Source: Syntrophomonadaceae bacterium
GTDB taxonomy: Bacteria; Bacillota; Dethiobacteria; PWVN01
Length of the DNA: 21,134 nucleotides
NCBI GenBank assembly: GCA_003561835.1
Contig: PWVN01000255.1
Span: 1 to 21,134 of the forward strand
Direction of reading: 5' to 3'
Shown here: piece by piece, positions 1 through 7,431 of the stretch
Numbering within the stretch: the first letter of the stretch is position 1
Layout of the letters: each line of letters starts with the position of its first letter
Notes under the pieces: model-generated
Database searches by the model: none
What the model was told of the DNA's origin: nothing
Seen by the model: only the letters and a program-made list of their open reading frames with translations
Translations under genes and position numbers: made by a program

Positions 1-454
1 CGATGCTTTTCCTTTGGGGTTGCAAATAACTGCTGTGACTGCTCCAGGGATAATCCAGGTTACCAGACAGGCCTGCTTCCAGCGGGTTCTTGTGGATATA
101 GCGGATTAGGCTCAAGAAATAGGCCTGGTTTTCACAGAGTTTCGCCTTATATCGCTGTTGAAAAACATGCCCTACCCGTTCGTACTTTTTATTGCAGTAG
201 TGTGTGTAAACCTGCTGGATACCCTGCATTATTTTTGACAGGGGGGTTTCTGCGGTTTCCATCAGCATGTGCCCGTGGTTTTTAAGGCAGGTGTACGCAT
301 AAAGCTTGAAATCATATTTTTCCTTGTATTTTTTGACGATCTCAAGGTACTTTGCCTTGTCCCGGTCTTGCGGAAAAATTTCCTCGCGATTGTTTCCCCG
401 GACCATGACATGGTAGATGGCACCCGGGTACTCGATTCTGGGCTTCCTGGCCAT
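1..454 (-). CDS. REP-associated tyrosine transposase (IS200-like Y1 family), 3' end cut by window edge
   Basis: The reading frame starts at ATG 454 and stays open for 151 residues to the left edge, so the C-terminus is missing. A strong GGGAGGTG ribosome site lies just upstream. The protein opens with MARKPRIEYPGAIYHVMVRG, the usual beginning of REP-associated (RAYT) Y1 transposases. An H-G-H version of the HUH metal motif lies at about residues 60-62 (KNHGHML). The helix with the presumed catalytic tyrosine follows (QQVYTHYCNKKY, about 80-91), then GHVFQQRYKA, and the RYIHKNPLEAGL box near 118-129. The family performs single-strand cleavage and rejoining through a 5'-phosphotyrosine, acting on REP hairpins. 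It has its own promoter and lies beyond the recD2 terminator, so it is an independent unit. A REP-like hairpin lies about 210 bases upstream. Family assignment is firm; whether it is intact cannot be seen. Confidence 0.88.
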   Translation of the reverse strand, partial: MARKPRIEYPGAIYHVMVRGNNREEIFPQDRDKAKYLEIVKKYKEKYDFKLYAYTCLKNHGHMLMETAETPLSKIMQGIQQVYTHYCNKKYERVGHVFQQRYKAKLCENQAYFLSLIRYIHKNPLEAGLSGNLDYPWSSHSSYLQPQRKSI

Positions 455-491
455 ACCTTGCACCTCCCTGAACTGCCGAAATTTCATTTCC

Positions 492-520
492 ATTATAGCA
501 AACATTTGTTTTGCTTGGTA
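492..520 (-). promoter_or_regulatory. Probable promoter of the REP-type transposase
   Basis: On the minus strand a perfect TATAAT (492-497) is preceded by TGC, giving an extended -10 element. The -35 position 17 bases upstream (515-520) reads TACCAA, a weak match. The near-palindrome AGCAAAACAAATGTTTGCT overlaps the spacer. The -10 ends 37 bases before the transposase ATG. The call rests mainly on the extended -10. Confidence 0.5.
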
Positions 521-559
521 GTCTTTTGCAATTTTTATTTATTATGGATGCCGTGCAAC

Positions 560-623
560 AAAAAATAACCCACCTCTCCCAATCTCAAAGGGCAAAGGGC
601 TGCCCGGCCGAGAAGCGGGTTAT
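560..623 (-). terminator. Rho-independent terminator downstream of recD2
   Basis: Read on the minus strand, the arm AACCCGCTTCTC pairs with GAGAGGTGGGTT (12 pairs, two of them G-U), followed by ATTTTTTG. The roughly 30-base loop holds an internal hairpin (GGGC/GCCC). It lies about 80 bases after the recD2 stop and before the transposase promoter, so it should separate the metK-recD2 unit from the transposase. Confidence 0.65.
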
Positions 624-664
624 GTAATATTTTCCATATTACCTCTCTTACATCTTTCATGTTG

Positions 665-706
665 AGTAAGTTTACTTTTAGGCCTGACCCCGAAAGTAAA
701 CTTACT
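665..706. repeat. REP-like perfect inverted repeat overlapping the recD2 stop codon
   Basis: Two perfect 14-base arms, AGTAAGTTTACTTT (665-678) and AAAGTAAACTTACT (693-706), flank a 14-base loop. On the minus strand the loop reads CGGGGTCAGGCCTA. The recD2 TAA stop (702-704) lies inside one arm. I associate the GGGGTCAGGCCT core with hairpins found next to REP-associated transposases in other genomes, but this is from memory and was not searched. There is no T-run, so it is not a simple terminator. A smaller repeat (GTAATAT/ATATTAC, 624-642) lies between it and the terminator. Confidence 0.6.
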
Positions 707-2987
707 GGAGGCGGGAGGAGAGGAGGGTGTAGCGTTCCTGGACTTTGTTGTTTTTGACGGCCATGGCCAGGGCCTTTTTTGTGCCGATGAGGATGACCAT
801 CTCCCTGGCCCGGGTGACGGCGGTGTAGAGGAGGTTCCGCTGCAGCATGATGTAGTGCTGGGTGGAGACGGGCAGGATGACCACCCTGTACTCGCTGCCC
901 TGGCTCTTGTGGACGGAGGTGGCATAGGCCAAAACCACTTCCTCCATGTCCTGCATGTTGTAGATAACCTCCCGGTAACTGCGCAGGTCGGGGTAGGCGA
1001 TGATGACCTGGCCTTCTTCCCGGTCTATATAGGTGAGGCGGCCAATGTCCCCGTTGAATACCTCCAGGTCATAGTTGTTCTTCACCTGCATGACCTTGTC
1101 CCCCTGGCGGAAGGTTATGCCGCCGATCTTCAGTTCCTGCTTCCGGTTGGAGGGAGGGTTCAGGCGCTCCTGCAGGTTCAAGTTCAAGTTTTCCACACCA
1201 ATTAGGGTCCGGTGCATGGGGGTCAGCACCTGGATGTCTTCCAAAGGGTCATACTTCTGGTACTTCGGCAGGCGGCTGGCGCACAGGTCCGTGATCACCT
1301 GCAGGATTTCTGCGGGCTCTTCCTTGGACATGAAGAAAAAATCCCCCGCTGCTTCATTCTTCGTGAAGGGCATCTCCCCGGCATTGATCCTGTGGGCGTT
1401 GACAATGATGCTGCTCCCCCGGGCCTGGCGGAAGATGGTCTCCAGCCGGGTAACGGGGATGGCCCCCGAGCCGATGATATCCCGCAGGACGTTCCCGGGG
1501 CCCACGGAGGGGAGCTGATCCACATCCCCCACCAAAATCAGCTTGCACCCTCCCGGCAAAGCCTTAAGCAAGTTATACATGAGGAGGATATCCACCATGG
1601 ACACCTCATCCACGATGACCACGTGGGCCTTCAGGGGGTTGTCCTCGTTTTTCTTGAAGTGAAAGCCCCCCTCCCCCTCCATCCGGGCAAACTCCAGCAG
1701 GCGGTGGATGGTCTTGGCTTCCCTGCCGGTGGCCTCGGCCATCCGCTTGGCCGCCCTCCCCGTGGGGGCCGCCAGCAGTACCTCCAGGTGGAAGCGCTTG
1801 AAAAGCTCCAAAAGGGCTTTGATGGTGGTGGTCTTCCCCGTCCCCGGCCCCCCCGTCAGCACCAGGACCCCTGCCTCCAGGGCCTTTTCCAGGGCTTCCC
1901 GCTGCCGCTCCGCCAACGTGACACCGCAGGCCTTTTCGATATCGGACAGCTCCACCTCCAGGGAGGATGTCTCCAGGGTGATCTGCCGGCTGTTCAGCTT
2001 GCTTAAGCGGCTCGCCACTCCTTTCTCCGCAAAGAAGAAGGGAGCCAGGTAGCAGCAGTCCTCCTCCTCTTTCCCTTTCCCTTCCTGTTCCTTCTTCCAA
2101 TCCAGGATGATTTTCTGGCCTTTGACCAGCTCCTCCAGCTGGGCAAAAATGAGCTGCCGCAGGACCTCCTCATCCCCCGCCTCCCCTTCCAAAAGCTCCA
2201 GGGCCCGGCCCACCAGATTTTCCCGGGGCAGGTACACGTGACCTTCCTCCGTGGCCCGGGAAAGGATGTACTCCAGGGAGGCTTTCACCCGCTGGGGGGC
2301 GTGAAGGTCCAGGCCCATCTTGGTGGCGATCATGTCCGCCGTCTTGAAGCCGACACCGATGACCTCTTCGGCCAGGAGGTAGGGGTCCTCCTCCACCATG
2401 GGGATGGTCTCATCCCCCAGCTGGCGGTAGATCCGGGCGGCATAGGAGGGGCTGACACCGTATTTTTGAAAGTAGAGGACCACATCCTGCATCTCCTGCT
2501 GCTTCTTGTAGCTCTCGGCGATCATTCTCACTTTCTTCCCGCCGATGCCGGAAATCTCCAGCAGCCGTTCCGGCTCCTCCTCGATGACCCGCAGGGCGTC
2601 TTCCCGGAAATGGTCCACCAGCTGTTTGGCGGTGGAGGGTCCGATTCCCTTGATCAGGCCGGAGGCCAGGTAGCGCTCGATGCCCTTCAGAGAAGTGGGG
2701 GCCTTGCGCTCGCACTCCTCGATTTTGAACTGGCGCCCGTACTCCGGATGCACCACCCAGTTTCCCTTCATGGTCAGGTCTTCCCCCACCACGGGAGCCG
2801 GCACGGGGCCAACCACCGTGACCAGGTCTCTGGCCCGGGAAACCTTGACCCTGCCCACCAGGTAGCAGGTCTCCTGGCTGTAGTAGGTGATCCTCTCCAG
2901 AATGCCTTCCAGCTTCTCCAAAGCTTTTTCCCCCGTTTTCCCTTTTTCAGGAAGTATTCCACCCAGGAAGGAGAATTCCTGCCTCAA
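702..2987 (-). CDS. recD2: RecD2-type SF1B DNA helicase
   Basis: This is an ATP-dependent 5'-3' DNA helicase of the RecD-like family found in bacteria, many of which lack RecBC; the usual role is in DNA repair and recombination. It has the N-terminal OB-like region, helix-hairpin-helix repeats (GIGPSTAKQL near 114-123, ISGIGGKK near 145-152, VIGVGFKTAD near 209-218), Walker A GGPGTGKT (379-386), Walker B VIVDE (457-461), the GDVDQLP motif, and C-terminal HKSQGSEY and YTAVTRARE helicase motifs. The length of about 760 is slightly above the usual 720-750. The start is uncertain. TTG 2987 has no clear ribosome site, whereas TTG 2921 (residue 23, before EKLEGILERITYY) follows GGGGG at good spacing and fits family N-termini better. 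It begins 34 bases after metK and probably shares its transcript. The stop codon lies in the REP-like hairpin. Confidence 0.95.
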   Translation of the reverse strand: MRQEFSFLGGILPEKGKTGEKALEKLEGILERITYYSQETCYLVGRVKVSRARDLVTVVGPVPAPVVGEDLTMKGNWVVHPEYGRQFKIEECERKAPTSLKGIERYLASGLIKGIGPSTAKQLVDHFREDALRVIEEEPERLLEISGIGGKKVRMIAESYKKQQEMQDVVLYFQKYGVSPSYAARIYRQLGDETIPMVEEDPYLLAEEVIGVGFKTADMIATKMGLDLHAPQRVKASLEYILSRATEEGHVYLPRENLVGRALELLEGEAGDEEVLRQLIFAQLEELVKGQKIILDWKKEQEGKGKEEEDCCYLAPFFFAEKGVASRLSKLNSRQITLETSSLEVELSDIEKACGVTLAERQREALEKALEAGVLVLTGGPGTGKTTTIKALLELFKRFHLEVLLAAPTGRAAKRMAEATGREAKTIHRLLEFARMEGEGGFHFKKNEDNPLKAHVVIVDEVSMVDILLMYNLLKALPGGCKLILVGDVDQLPSVGPGNVLRDIIGSGAIPVTRLETIFRQARGSSIIVNAHRINAGEMPFTKNEAAGDFFFMSKEEPAEILQVITDLCASRLPKYQKYDPLEDIQVLTPMHRTLIGVENLNLNLQERLNPPSNRKQELKIGGITFRQGDKVMQVKNNYDLEVFNGDIGRLTYIDREEGQVIIAYPDLRSYREVIYNMQDMEEVVLAYATSVHKSQGSEYRVVILPVSTQHYIMLQRNLLYTAVTRAREMVILIGTKKALAMAVKNNKVQERYTLLSSRLQ

Positions 2988-3021
2988 GGGCCGGAAAAAG
3001 GAAAAGAGGCCCTTGGCCGCC

Positions 3022-4221
3022 CTACAGCCCCGCCTCCCGCCGCAGGGCCTCCGCCCTGTCCAATCGCTCCCAGGCTAGATCCAGGTCCACCCGGCCCATG
3101 TGGCCGTAGGAGGCCAGGCTTTTGTAGATGGGGCGGCGCAGGTTCAGGTTGTGGATGATGGCGGCGGGCCTCAAATCAAAATGCTTCCGCACCAGCTCCA
3201 CAATTTGCGCCTCCGGAATATTCCCCGTGCAGTAGGTGTCCACACTGATGGAAACGGGGCGGGCCACCCCGATGGCGTAGGCCACCTGGAGCTCGCATTT
3301 GGAGGCCAGCCCCGCCGCCACGATGTTTTTCGCCGCATGCCGGGCGGCGTAAGCACCGGAGCGGTCCACCTTGGTGGGGTCCTTTCCGGAAAAGGCGCCG
3401 CCGCCGTGACGGGAAAACCCGCCATAGGTATCCACGATGATCTTCCGGCCCGTGAGGCCCGTATCACCGTGGGGGCCCCCCACCACGAAGCGACCGGTTG
3501 GGTTTACATAATACTTCGTCCCCTCGTCCAGCAACTCCGCCGGGACCGCCTTGCGGATGACCTGCTCCGTCAAGTCACGGCGCAGCTGCTCCTGGGTGAT
3601 GTCCTCCCGGTGCTGGGCGGACAGGATAATGGAGTCCACCCGAAGGGGCCTGTCCCCCTCGTACTCCACGGTAACCTGGGACTTGCCGTCGGGCCTGAGA
3701 TAGGGCAGCCGGCGCTCCCTGCGCACCTCCGCCAGGCGCCGGGACAGCCGGTGGGCTAGGGAGATGGGCAGGGGCATGTACTCCGGCGTGTCGCTGCAGG
3801 CAAAGCCGAAGACCATGCCCTGGTCCCCGGCCCCGGTATGGGCGAACTCCTCTTCCAGGCCCGCCTCCCCCGTCTTCACCTCCAGGGCCTGGTCCACCCC
3901 CAGGGCAATATCCGCCGACTGCTCATCGATGGCGGTGAGGACCGCGCAGGTGTCGCCGTCAAAGCCGTATTTGGCCCGGGTATATCCGATGGATTTGATC
4001 GTTTCCCGGACGACCCGGGGGATGTCCACATAGCAGTCGGTGGTAATCTCCCCCGATACCAGGACCAGGCCCGTGGTCACCAGGGTTTCCGCCGCCACCC
4101 GGGCTTCCGGGTCCTTCTCGTAGATGGCGTCCAGGATGGCATCGGAGATCTGATCCGCCACCTTGTCGGGGTGGCCTTCCGTTACCGATTCCGAGGTAAA
4201 TAAATAGCGCTTTTCCGACAT
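3022..4221 (-). CDS. metK: S-adenosylmethionine synthetase
   Basis: The enzyme makes S-adenosylmethionine from methionine and ATP in the cytoplasm, usually as a tetramer. The 399-residue length is standard. The signature residues are present: GHPDK (16-20), the adenosine/methionine loop GAGDQG (130-135), GGPHGDTGLTGRK near 248-260, and the glycine-rich GGGAFSGKD (273-281) that binds the triphosphate. The ATG is preceded by an excellent AAGGAGGTTG site, so the start is secure. Upstream lie a sigma-A promoter, a SAM-I aptamer and an intrinsic terminator. The product of the enzyme therefore very probably represses its own gene by premature termination, and recD2 34 bases downstream may be included in that control. 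Confidence 0.98.
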   Translation of the reverse strand: MSEKRYLFTSESVTEGHPDKVADQISDAILDAIYEKDPEARVAAETLVTTGLVLVSGEITTDCYVDIPRVVRETIKSIGYTRAKYGFDGDTCAVLTAIDEQSADIALGVDQALEVKTGEAGLEEEFAHTGAGDQGMVFGFACSDTPEYMPLPISLAHRLSRRLAEVRRERRLPYLRPDGKSQVTVEYEGDRPLRVDSIILSAQHREDITQEQLRRDLTEQVIRKAVPAELLDEGTKYYVNPTGRFVVGGPHGDTGLTGRKIIVDTYGGFSRHGGGAFSGKDPTKVDRSGAYAARHAAKNIVAAGLASKCELQVAYAIGVARPVSISVDTYCTGNIPEAQIVELVRKHFDLRPAAIIHNLNLRRPIYKSLASYGHMGRVDLDLAWERLDRAEALRREAGL

Positions 4222-4260
4222 CGAAACAACCTCCTTAAGTTCAGTTTCACCTCATTGAGA

Positions 4261-4290
4261 AAATAAAAAACCCCTTTTTAGAAAAGAGGT
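4261..4290 (-). terminator. Riboswitch-controlled intrinsic terminator in the metK leader
   Basis: On the minus strand ACCTCTTTT (4282-4290) pairs with AAAAGGGGT (4270-4278) across a 3-base loop, with one G-U pair, followed by TTTTTATTT. The AGAGGT at 4305-4310, at the 3' end of the aptamer, can pair with the ACCTCT of the terminator as an anti-terminator. This is the usual S-box OFF-switch arrangement. Confidence 0.9.
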
Positions 4291-4309
4291 CTCAAGCACA
4301 ACTCAACCT

Positions 4310-4419
4310 CTCCTATCTACCAGGATGTTCCCCACCCTGCGGGAATTGGCACCGTAACGGCCGAACAGTCCGGTTGCCGGGTTTCATAGGGCCCGTCCCT
4401 CCACCTCTCTGGATAAGAG
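4310..4419 (-). promoter_or_regulatory. SAM-I (S-box) riboswitch aptamer
   Basis: The minus strand shows the conserved S-box blocks in order: CTCTTATCCAGAGAGGTGGA, then GGGACGGGCCCTATGAAACC, then CGGCAACC, then GGTGCCAATTCC, and the closing GATAGGAG, which pairs with CTCTTATC to form P1. SAM binding should favour the downstream terminator and switch metK off. The aptamer starts roughly 105 bases after the predicted transcription start. Confidence 0.96.
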
Positions 4420-4452
4420 TATGCAGTTTTTTGGTTCCTTCCCTGGGATCTG

Positions 4453-4500
4453 GTCTCTCCCCGTAGGTTCGTCTCTCCCCGTAGGTCCGTCTTTCCCCGG
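4453..4500. repeat. 18-base tandem repeat between the metK promoter and the aptamer
   Basis: Two full 18-base units (4453-4470 and 4471-4488, two differences) and a 12-base third partial unit are consecutive. The shared core on the plus strand is GTCTCTCCCCGTAGGTYC. They lie in the transcribed leader of metK, upstream of the riboswitch. The stretch is open in one minus-strand frame but has no ribosome site and would run through the aptamer, so it is not taken as coding. Confidence 0.75.
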
Positions 4501-4531
4501 AGCTCAAATGGCTGGAATGAACTCCATCCCC

Positions 4532-4560
4532 ATATTAATACAAATACCGACTTCTGTCAA
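4532..4560 (-). promoter_or_regulatory. metK promoter (sigma-A type)
   Basis: The -35 is a perfect TTGACA (4555-4560), the spacer is 17 bases and the -10 is TAATAT (4532-4537). The -35 overlaps the fabZ stop codon TGA (4557-4559), so the metK unit starts exactly where the preceding gene cluster ends. Confidence 0.85.
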
Positions 4561-5027
4561 ACAGGCTCATCACCGGACTCCCGCGTTCCGGGCCCCGCCG
4601 GCGCCAGGAAGAAGAGGAGTTCGCCCCGGACGGCAATTTCGCCGTCGACGCTGACCGTCCCTTGCCCCCGTCCCATGGGGCCCCGCACCTGTAGGACCTC
4701 CATCTCCAGGCGCAGCACGTCCCCCGGGACCACCTGACGCTTGAAGCGGAGTTTTTCGATGCCGGTGAAAAGGGGGATCTTCCCCCGGTTCTCCTCCAGG
4801 GCCAGGAGGGCCACCGCCCCCACCTGGGCCAGGGCCTCCACCATGAGGACGCCGGGCATCACGGGATACCCGGGGAAATGCCCCTGGAAAAAGTGCTCGT
4901 TGCGGGTAACGTTTTTCTGGCCCACGGCCCGGCGGCCGGGCTCCAGTTCCAGAATTTTATCCACCAGCAAAAAGGGATACCGGTGGGGCAGAATTTCCTC
5001 AATCCTGATTTCTTTTCCCTCACTCAT
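4557..5027 (-). CDS. fabZ: 3-hydroxyacyl-ACP dehydratase FabZ
   Basis: FabZ removes water from 3-hydroxyacyl-ACP to give trans-2-enoyl-ACP in type II fatty acid synthesis. The 156-residue protein has LPHRYPFLLVD (13-23) and the active-site block GHFPGYPVMPGVLMVEALAQ with catalytic His50 and Glu64, the normal hot-dog fold layout. The C-terminus is about 10 residues longer than the family core and rich in Pro, Gly and Glu. The ATG overlaps the end of the upstream beta-CASP gene by 8 bases, and its AAGGAG ribosome site lies inside that gene, indicating translational coupling. It stands apart from any other fatty acid gene here, being the last member of a seven-gene run headed by the moxR-like gene. 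The overlap with the metK -35 marks the end of the unit. Confidence 0.95.
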   Translation of the reverse strand: MSEGKEIRIEEILPHRYPFLLVDKILELEPGRRAVGQKNVTRNEHFFQGHFPGYPVMPGVLMVEALAQVGAVALLALEENRGKIPLFTGIEKLRFKRQVVPGDVLRLEMEVLQVRGPMGRGQGTVSVDGEIAVRGELLFFLAPAGPGTRESGDEPV

Positions 5028-6651
5028 GGGCTGCCTCTCTCCTTTCCCGGATATCCTTTAATCTCTCCTGCAGCCAGGAAGACAATTCCTGCAGCATCTT
5101 CTCCGCCTCCCCCAGTTCCGCTTCCCGACACCCCTCACACAGGAGCCGCTCCAGGCTTTCCGTCACGGCAGCGGCGGCCTCCTGCCAGCCCGTGAGGATT
5201 TCCCTCGACTTCAAGCGCAGGGCGACTTCCCGGGCATCCCGGACCACTTTCCCCACCGCCGTCAGTTCCAATTCTTCCCGGTACTCGGGGATGTATACGG
5301 GGATGTTAAAGGTGTCCTCGATCAAAGCCGCCAGGACCTCCATGGATTCTTCCTCCCCGTGGACCAGGAAAACTTGCTGCGGCAGCTTTTTGAACTTCCG
5401 CAGCCAGCGCAGGAGTTCCCCCTGGTCGGCGTGGGCAGAGAACCCGTGCAGGTCCACCACCCGGGCCTGGACGGAAATCTCCTCCCCGAAGATGCGGACC
5501 TTTTTTTCGCCGTTGGCCAGGCGGCGTCCCAGGGTCCCCTCGGCCTGGTAGCCCACCAGGAGGATGGTGCTTTCGGGCCGCCACAGGTTGTGTTTGAGGT
5601 GGTGCTTGATGCGCCCCGCATCGGCCATGCCGCTGGCGGAGATGATGATGGCGCCTCCCTTCAGCTCGTTGAGGGCCCGAGACTCCTCCGTGGTCGGGGT
5701 GAAGGTAACCTGGGGAAAATTGAAGGGGTCTTCCCCGTTGAAGAGGCGCTGGCGCATCCTCAAGTCGTAATTCTTCGGGTGGCGGCCGAAGATCTCCGTA
5801 GCGGAGATGGCCAGGGGGCTGTCGATATAGATGGGCATGGCAGGGATCCTGTCCTCCTGGACCAGTTTGTTCAAATAGTAGAGGATCTCCTGGGTCCGGC
5901 CCACAGCAAAGGAGGGGATAACCACATTGCCGCCCCTTTTATGGGTGGAATTGATGAGGGCCGCCAGTTCCTCCAGTTTCGTATCGTCGTCATCGTGGAG
6001 GCGGGCGCCGTAGGTGGCCTCCATAAAGAGGTAGTCGGCCTCCTCCACCAGAGCCGGGTCCCGGATGATGGGCTGGTTGGATTTGCCCAGGTCCCCGCTG
6101 AAAACCAGCTTTATGTTCTCCTCCCCCTCGGTAACGAAGACCTCGATGATGGCGGAACCCAGAATATGGCCGGCATCGGAAAAGCGGACAGCCAGATGGG
6201 GGGTAAGGGTGTACATTTCGTCGTACTCCGCCTCCTGGAACTGCTCCAGGGCCCGGCGGGCCTCCTCCACCGTGTACAGGGGGGGGCTCTCCGGCAGCCC
6301 CGCCCGCCGGGCCTTGCGGTTGCTCCACTCCGCCTCCATCTCCTGGATGTAGCCGCTGTCGGGAAGCATGATGCGGGCCAAATCCAGGGTGGCGGGGGTG
6401 GTGAGGATCTTGCCCCGAAAACCTTCCCGCACCAGGAGGGGAATCAGGCCGCTGTGATCAATATGGGCGTGGGTCAAAAGCACATAGTTGATATCCCCCG
6501 GGTTGAAGGGAAAGGGTTCCAGGTTCCGCTGCCTCAATTCTTTTCTCCCCTGAAACATGCCGCAGTCCACCAGGACCCGGTCCTCGTTGGCCTCCAGAAG
6601 AAAGGAGGAGCCGGTCACCGTCTTTGCGCCGCCCAGGCAGGTTACTTTCAT
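5020..6651 (-). CDS. Beta-CASP metallo-beta-lactamase ribonuclease (CPSF/Ysh1-like)
   Basis: A 543-residue protein of the MBL-fold, beta-CASP group, whose members cut or trim RNA with two zinc ions. Visible features are the start MKVTCLGGAKTVTGSSF, the zinc motif HAHIDH (61-66), ATYGARLH, DAGHILGSAI, FSGDLG, the beta-CASP stretch with GGAIIISASGMADAGRIKHH, then HGFSAHADQ and FLVHGEEE near the C-terminal part. The family normally ends soon after the last motif; here about 90 further helical, Glu-rich residues follow. The frame is open upstream to 6744, but the ATG at 6651 matches family N-termini and has an AAGGGGTGG ribosome site. It overlaps fabZ by 8 bases. The specific RNA target cannot be told from sequence. 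Confidence 0.93.
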   Translation of the reverse strand: MKVTCLGGAKTVTGSSFLLEANEDRVLVDCGMFQGRKELRQRNLEPFPFNPGDINYVLLTHAHIDHSGLIPLLVREGFRGKILTTPATLDLARIMLPDSGYIQEMEAEWSNRKARRAGLPESPPLYTVEEARRALEQFQEAEYDEMYTLTPHLAVRFSDAGHILGSAIIEVFVTEGEENIKLVFSGDLGKSNQPIIRDPALVEEADYLFMEATYGARLHDDDDTKLEELAALINSTHKRGGNVVIPSFAVGRTQEILYYLNKLVQEDRIPAMPIYIDSPLAISATEIFGRHPKNYDLRMRQRLFNGEDPFNFPQVTFTPTTEESRALNELKGGAIIISASGMADAGRIKHHLKHNLWRPESTILLVGYQAEGTLGRRLANGEKKVRIFGEEISVQARVVDLHGFSAHADQGELLRWLRKFKKLPQQVFLVHGEEESMEVLAALIEDTFNIPVYIPEYREELELTAVGKVVRDAREVALRLKSREILTGWQEAAAAVTESLERLLCEGCREAELGEAEKMLQELSSWLQERLKDIRERREAAHE

Positions 6652-6751
6652 GGGTCCACCCCTTTTCCGTTGTAATTGTTTACGGCCGGTAACGCTGTCT
6701 CTTTTGCAATCTATGCAGTGGGAACACGGGGTGGGCTCGCCCACCGCCGCC

Positions 6752-7396
6752 TTACTCCCCCGTCTCCCCCGTCTCCCCCAGCATCTCGATAACCTCCCCG
6801 TCCGTCAGCTGGCTGAAGTCCCGGTAAAACTGGCCCACGGCGTAAAAAACCCGGGGCACTGCCAGGCACACCAGTTCATCCACTTCCCTTTGCAAGATGC
6901 GTTGGGTATCACCGGGGGCCACGGGAAGGGCCAGGACCAGGTGCCCCACCTCTTTTTCCCTCAAATCCTGCAGGGCCGCCCGGATGGTGAATCCGGTGGC
7001 CACACCGTCATCGGTCAGGATGACCGTCCTTTCCCGGAAGGCGGGCAGGGGCCTGTCCCCCCGGTACAGCTCCATACGGCGCTTGATCTCCTCCCGGGCC
7101 CCCTGGATTTCTTCCTGCAAATCCGCCCCGGTGATGCCGTACCCCCGGGCCACCTGTTGGTTCAGGAGGAAGCTGCCCTCCATGGTCACAGCCCCGGCTG
7201 CCAGCTCCCTGTGCCAGGGAAGGCCGACCTTCCTTGGGATGACCACATCCAACTCCCCTCCCAGCAGGCGGTATATCTCCCGGGCGATGGGGACGCCCCC
7301 CCGGGGAACCCCCAGGATCAAGGGGTTTTTGCCCCGGTGGTGCAGGAGCTCCCGGGCCAATTTCTCTCCCGCCTCCCGGCGGCTTTCGAACATCAT
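6752..7396 (-). CDS. Type I phosphoribosyltransferase-like protein
   Basis: A 214-residue protein with a PRPP-binding loop, VILTDDGVATGFT (125-137), matching the acidic-acidic-G-x-A-T-G-x-T pattern of type I phosphoribosyltransferases. It also has a conserved LGVPRGGVPIA (28-38) that resembles the stand-alone phosphoribosyltransferases annotated as predicted PRTases or erythromycin-esterase-associated domains. The substrate base cannot be assigned. The start is one of two adjacent ATGs (7396 or 7393) after GGAAAGGGG. The final residues repeat GET because of a 9-base tandem repeat. It lies 35 bases after sfsA and 100 bases before the beta-CASP gene, and that gap contains a GC-rich hairpin (6730-6745) with no T-run. 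Confidence 0.85.
   Translation of the reverse strand: MMFESRREAGEKLARELLHHRGKNPLILGVPRGGVPIAREIYRLLGGELDVVIPRKVGLPWHRELAAGAVTMEGSFLLNQQVARGYGITGADLQEEIQGAREEIKRRMELYRGDRPLPAFRERTVILTDDGVATGFTIRAALQDLREKEVGHLVLALPVAPGDTQRILQREVDELVCLAVPRVFYAVGQFYRDFSQLTDGEVIEMLGETGETGE
6755..6781. repeat. 9-base tandem repeat at the 3' end of the phosphoribosyltransferase gene
   Basis: The plus strand has CTCCCCCGT twice followed by CTCCCCCAG. It directly abuts the TAA stop and encodes the terminal GETGETGE. Unit-number changes would keep the frame and only lengthen or shorten the tail by three residues. Confidence 0.7.
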
Positions 7397-7431
7397 GGCG
7401 ATTGCCCCTTTCCAGGCTGCGTCCAGGCTCC

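Noticed and set aside
269..568. 99-codon plus-strand frame opposite the REP-type transposase
   Set aside because: An antisense shadow; the minus-strand protein has clear transposase motifs.
2238..3158. Plus-strand frame of about 306 codons across recD2 and metK
   Set aside because: It spans two genes on the opposite strand and has no recognisable domain; an antisense shadow.
4313..4507. 64-codon minus-strand frame with ERRTYG repeats in the metK leader
   Set aside because: It starts at TTG without a ribosome site and runs through the SAM-I aptamer; the peptide repeat is a by-product of the 18-base DNA repeat.
5359..6675. Long plus-strand frame (438 codons) opposite the beta-CASP gene
   Set aside because: A shadow frame produced by high GC codon bias; no ribosome site or family motif, and the minus-strand gene is certain.
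6730..6745. GC-rich hairpin GGTGGGC/GCCCACC between the PRTase and beta-CASP genes as a terminator
   Set aside because: A stem of 7 with a 2-base loop and no T-run on either strand; not called a terminator.
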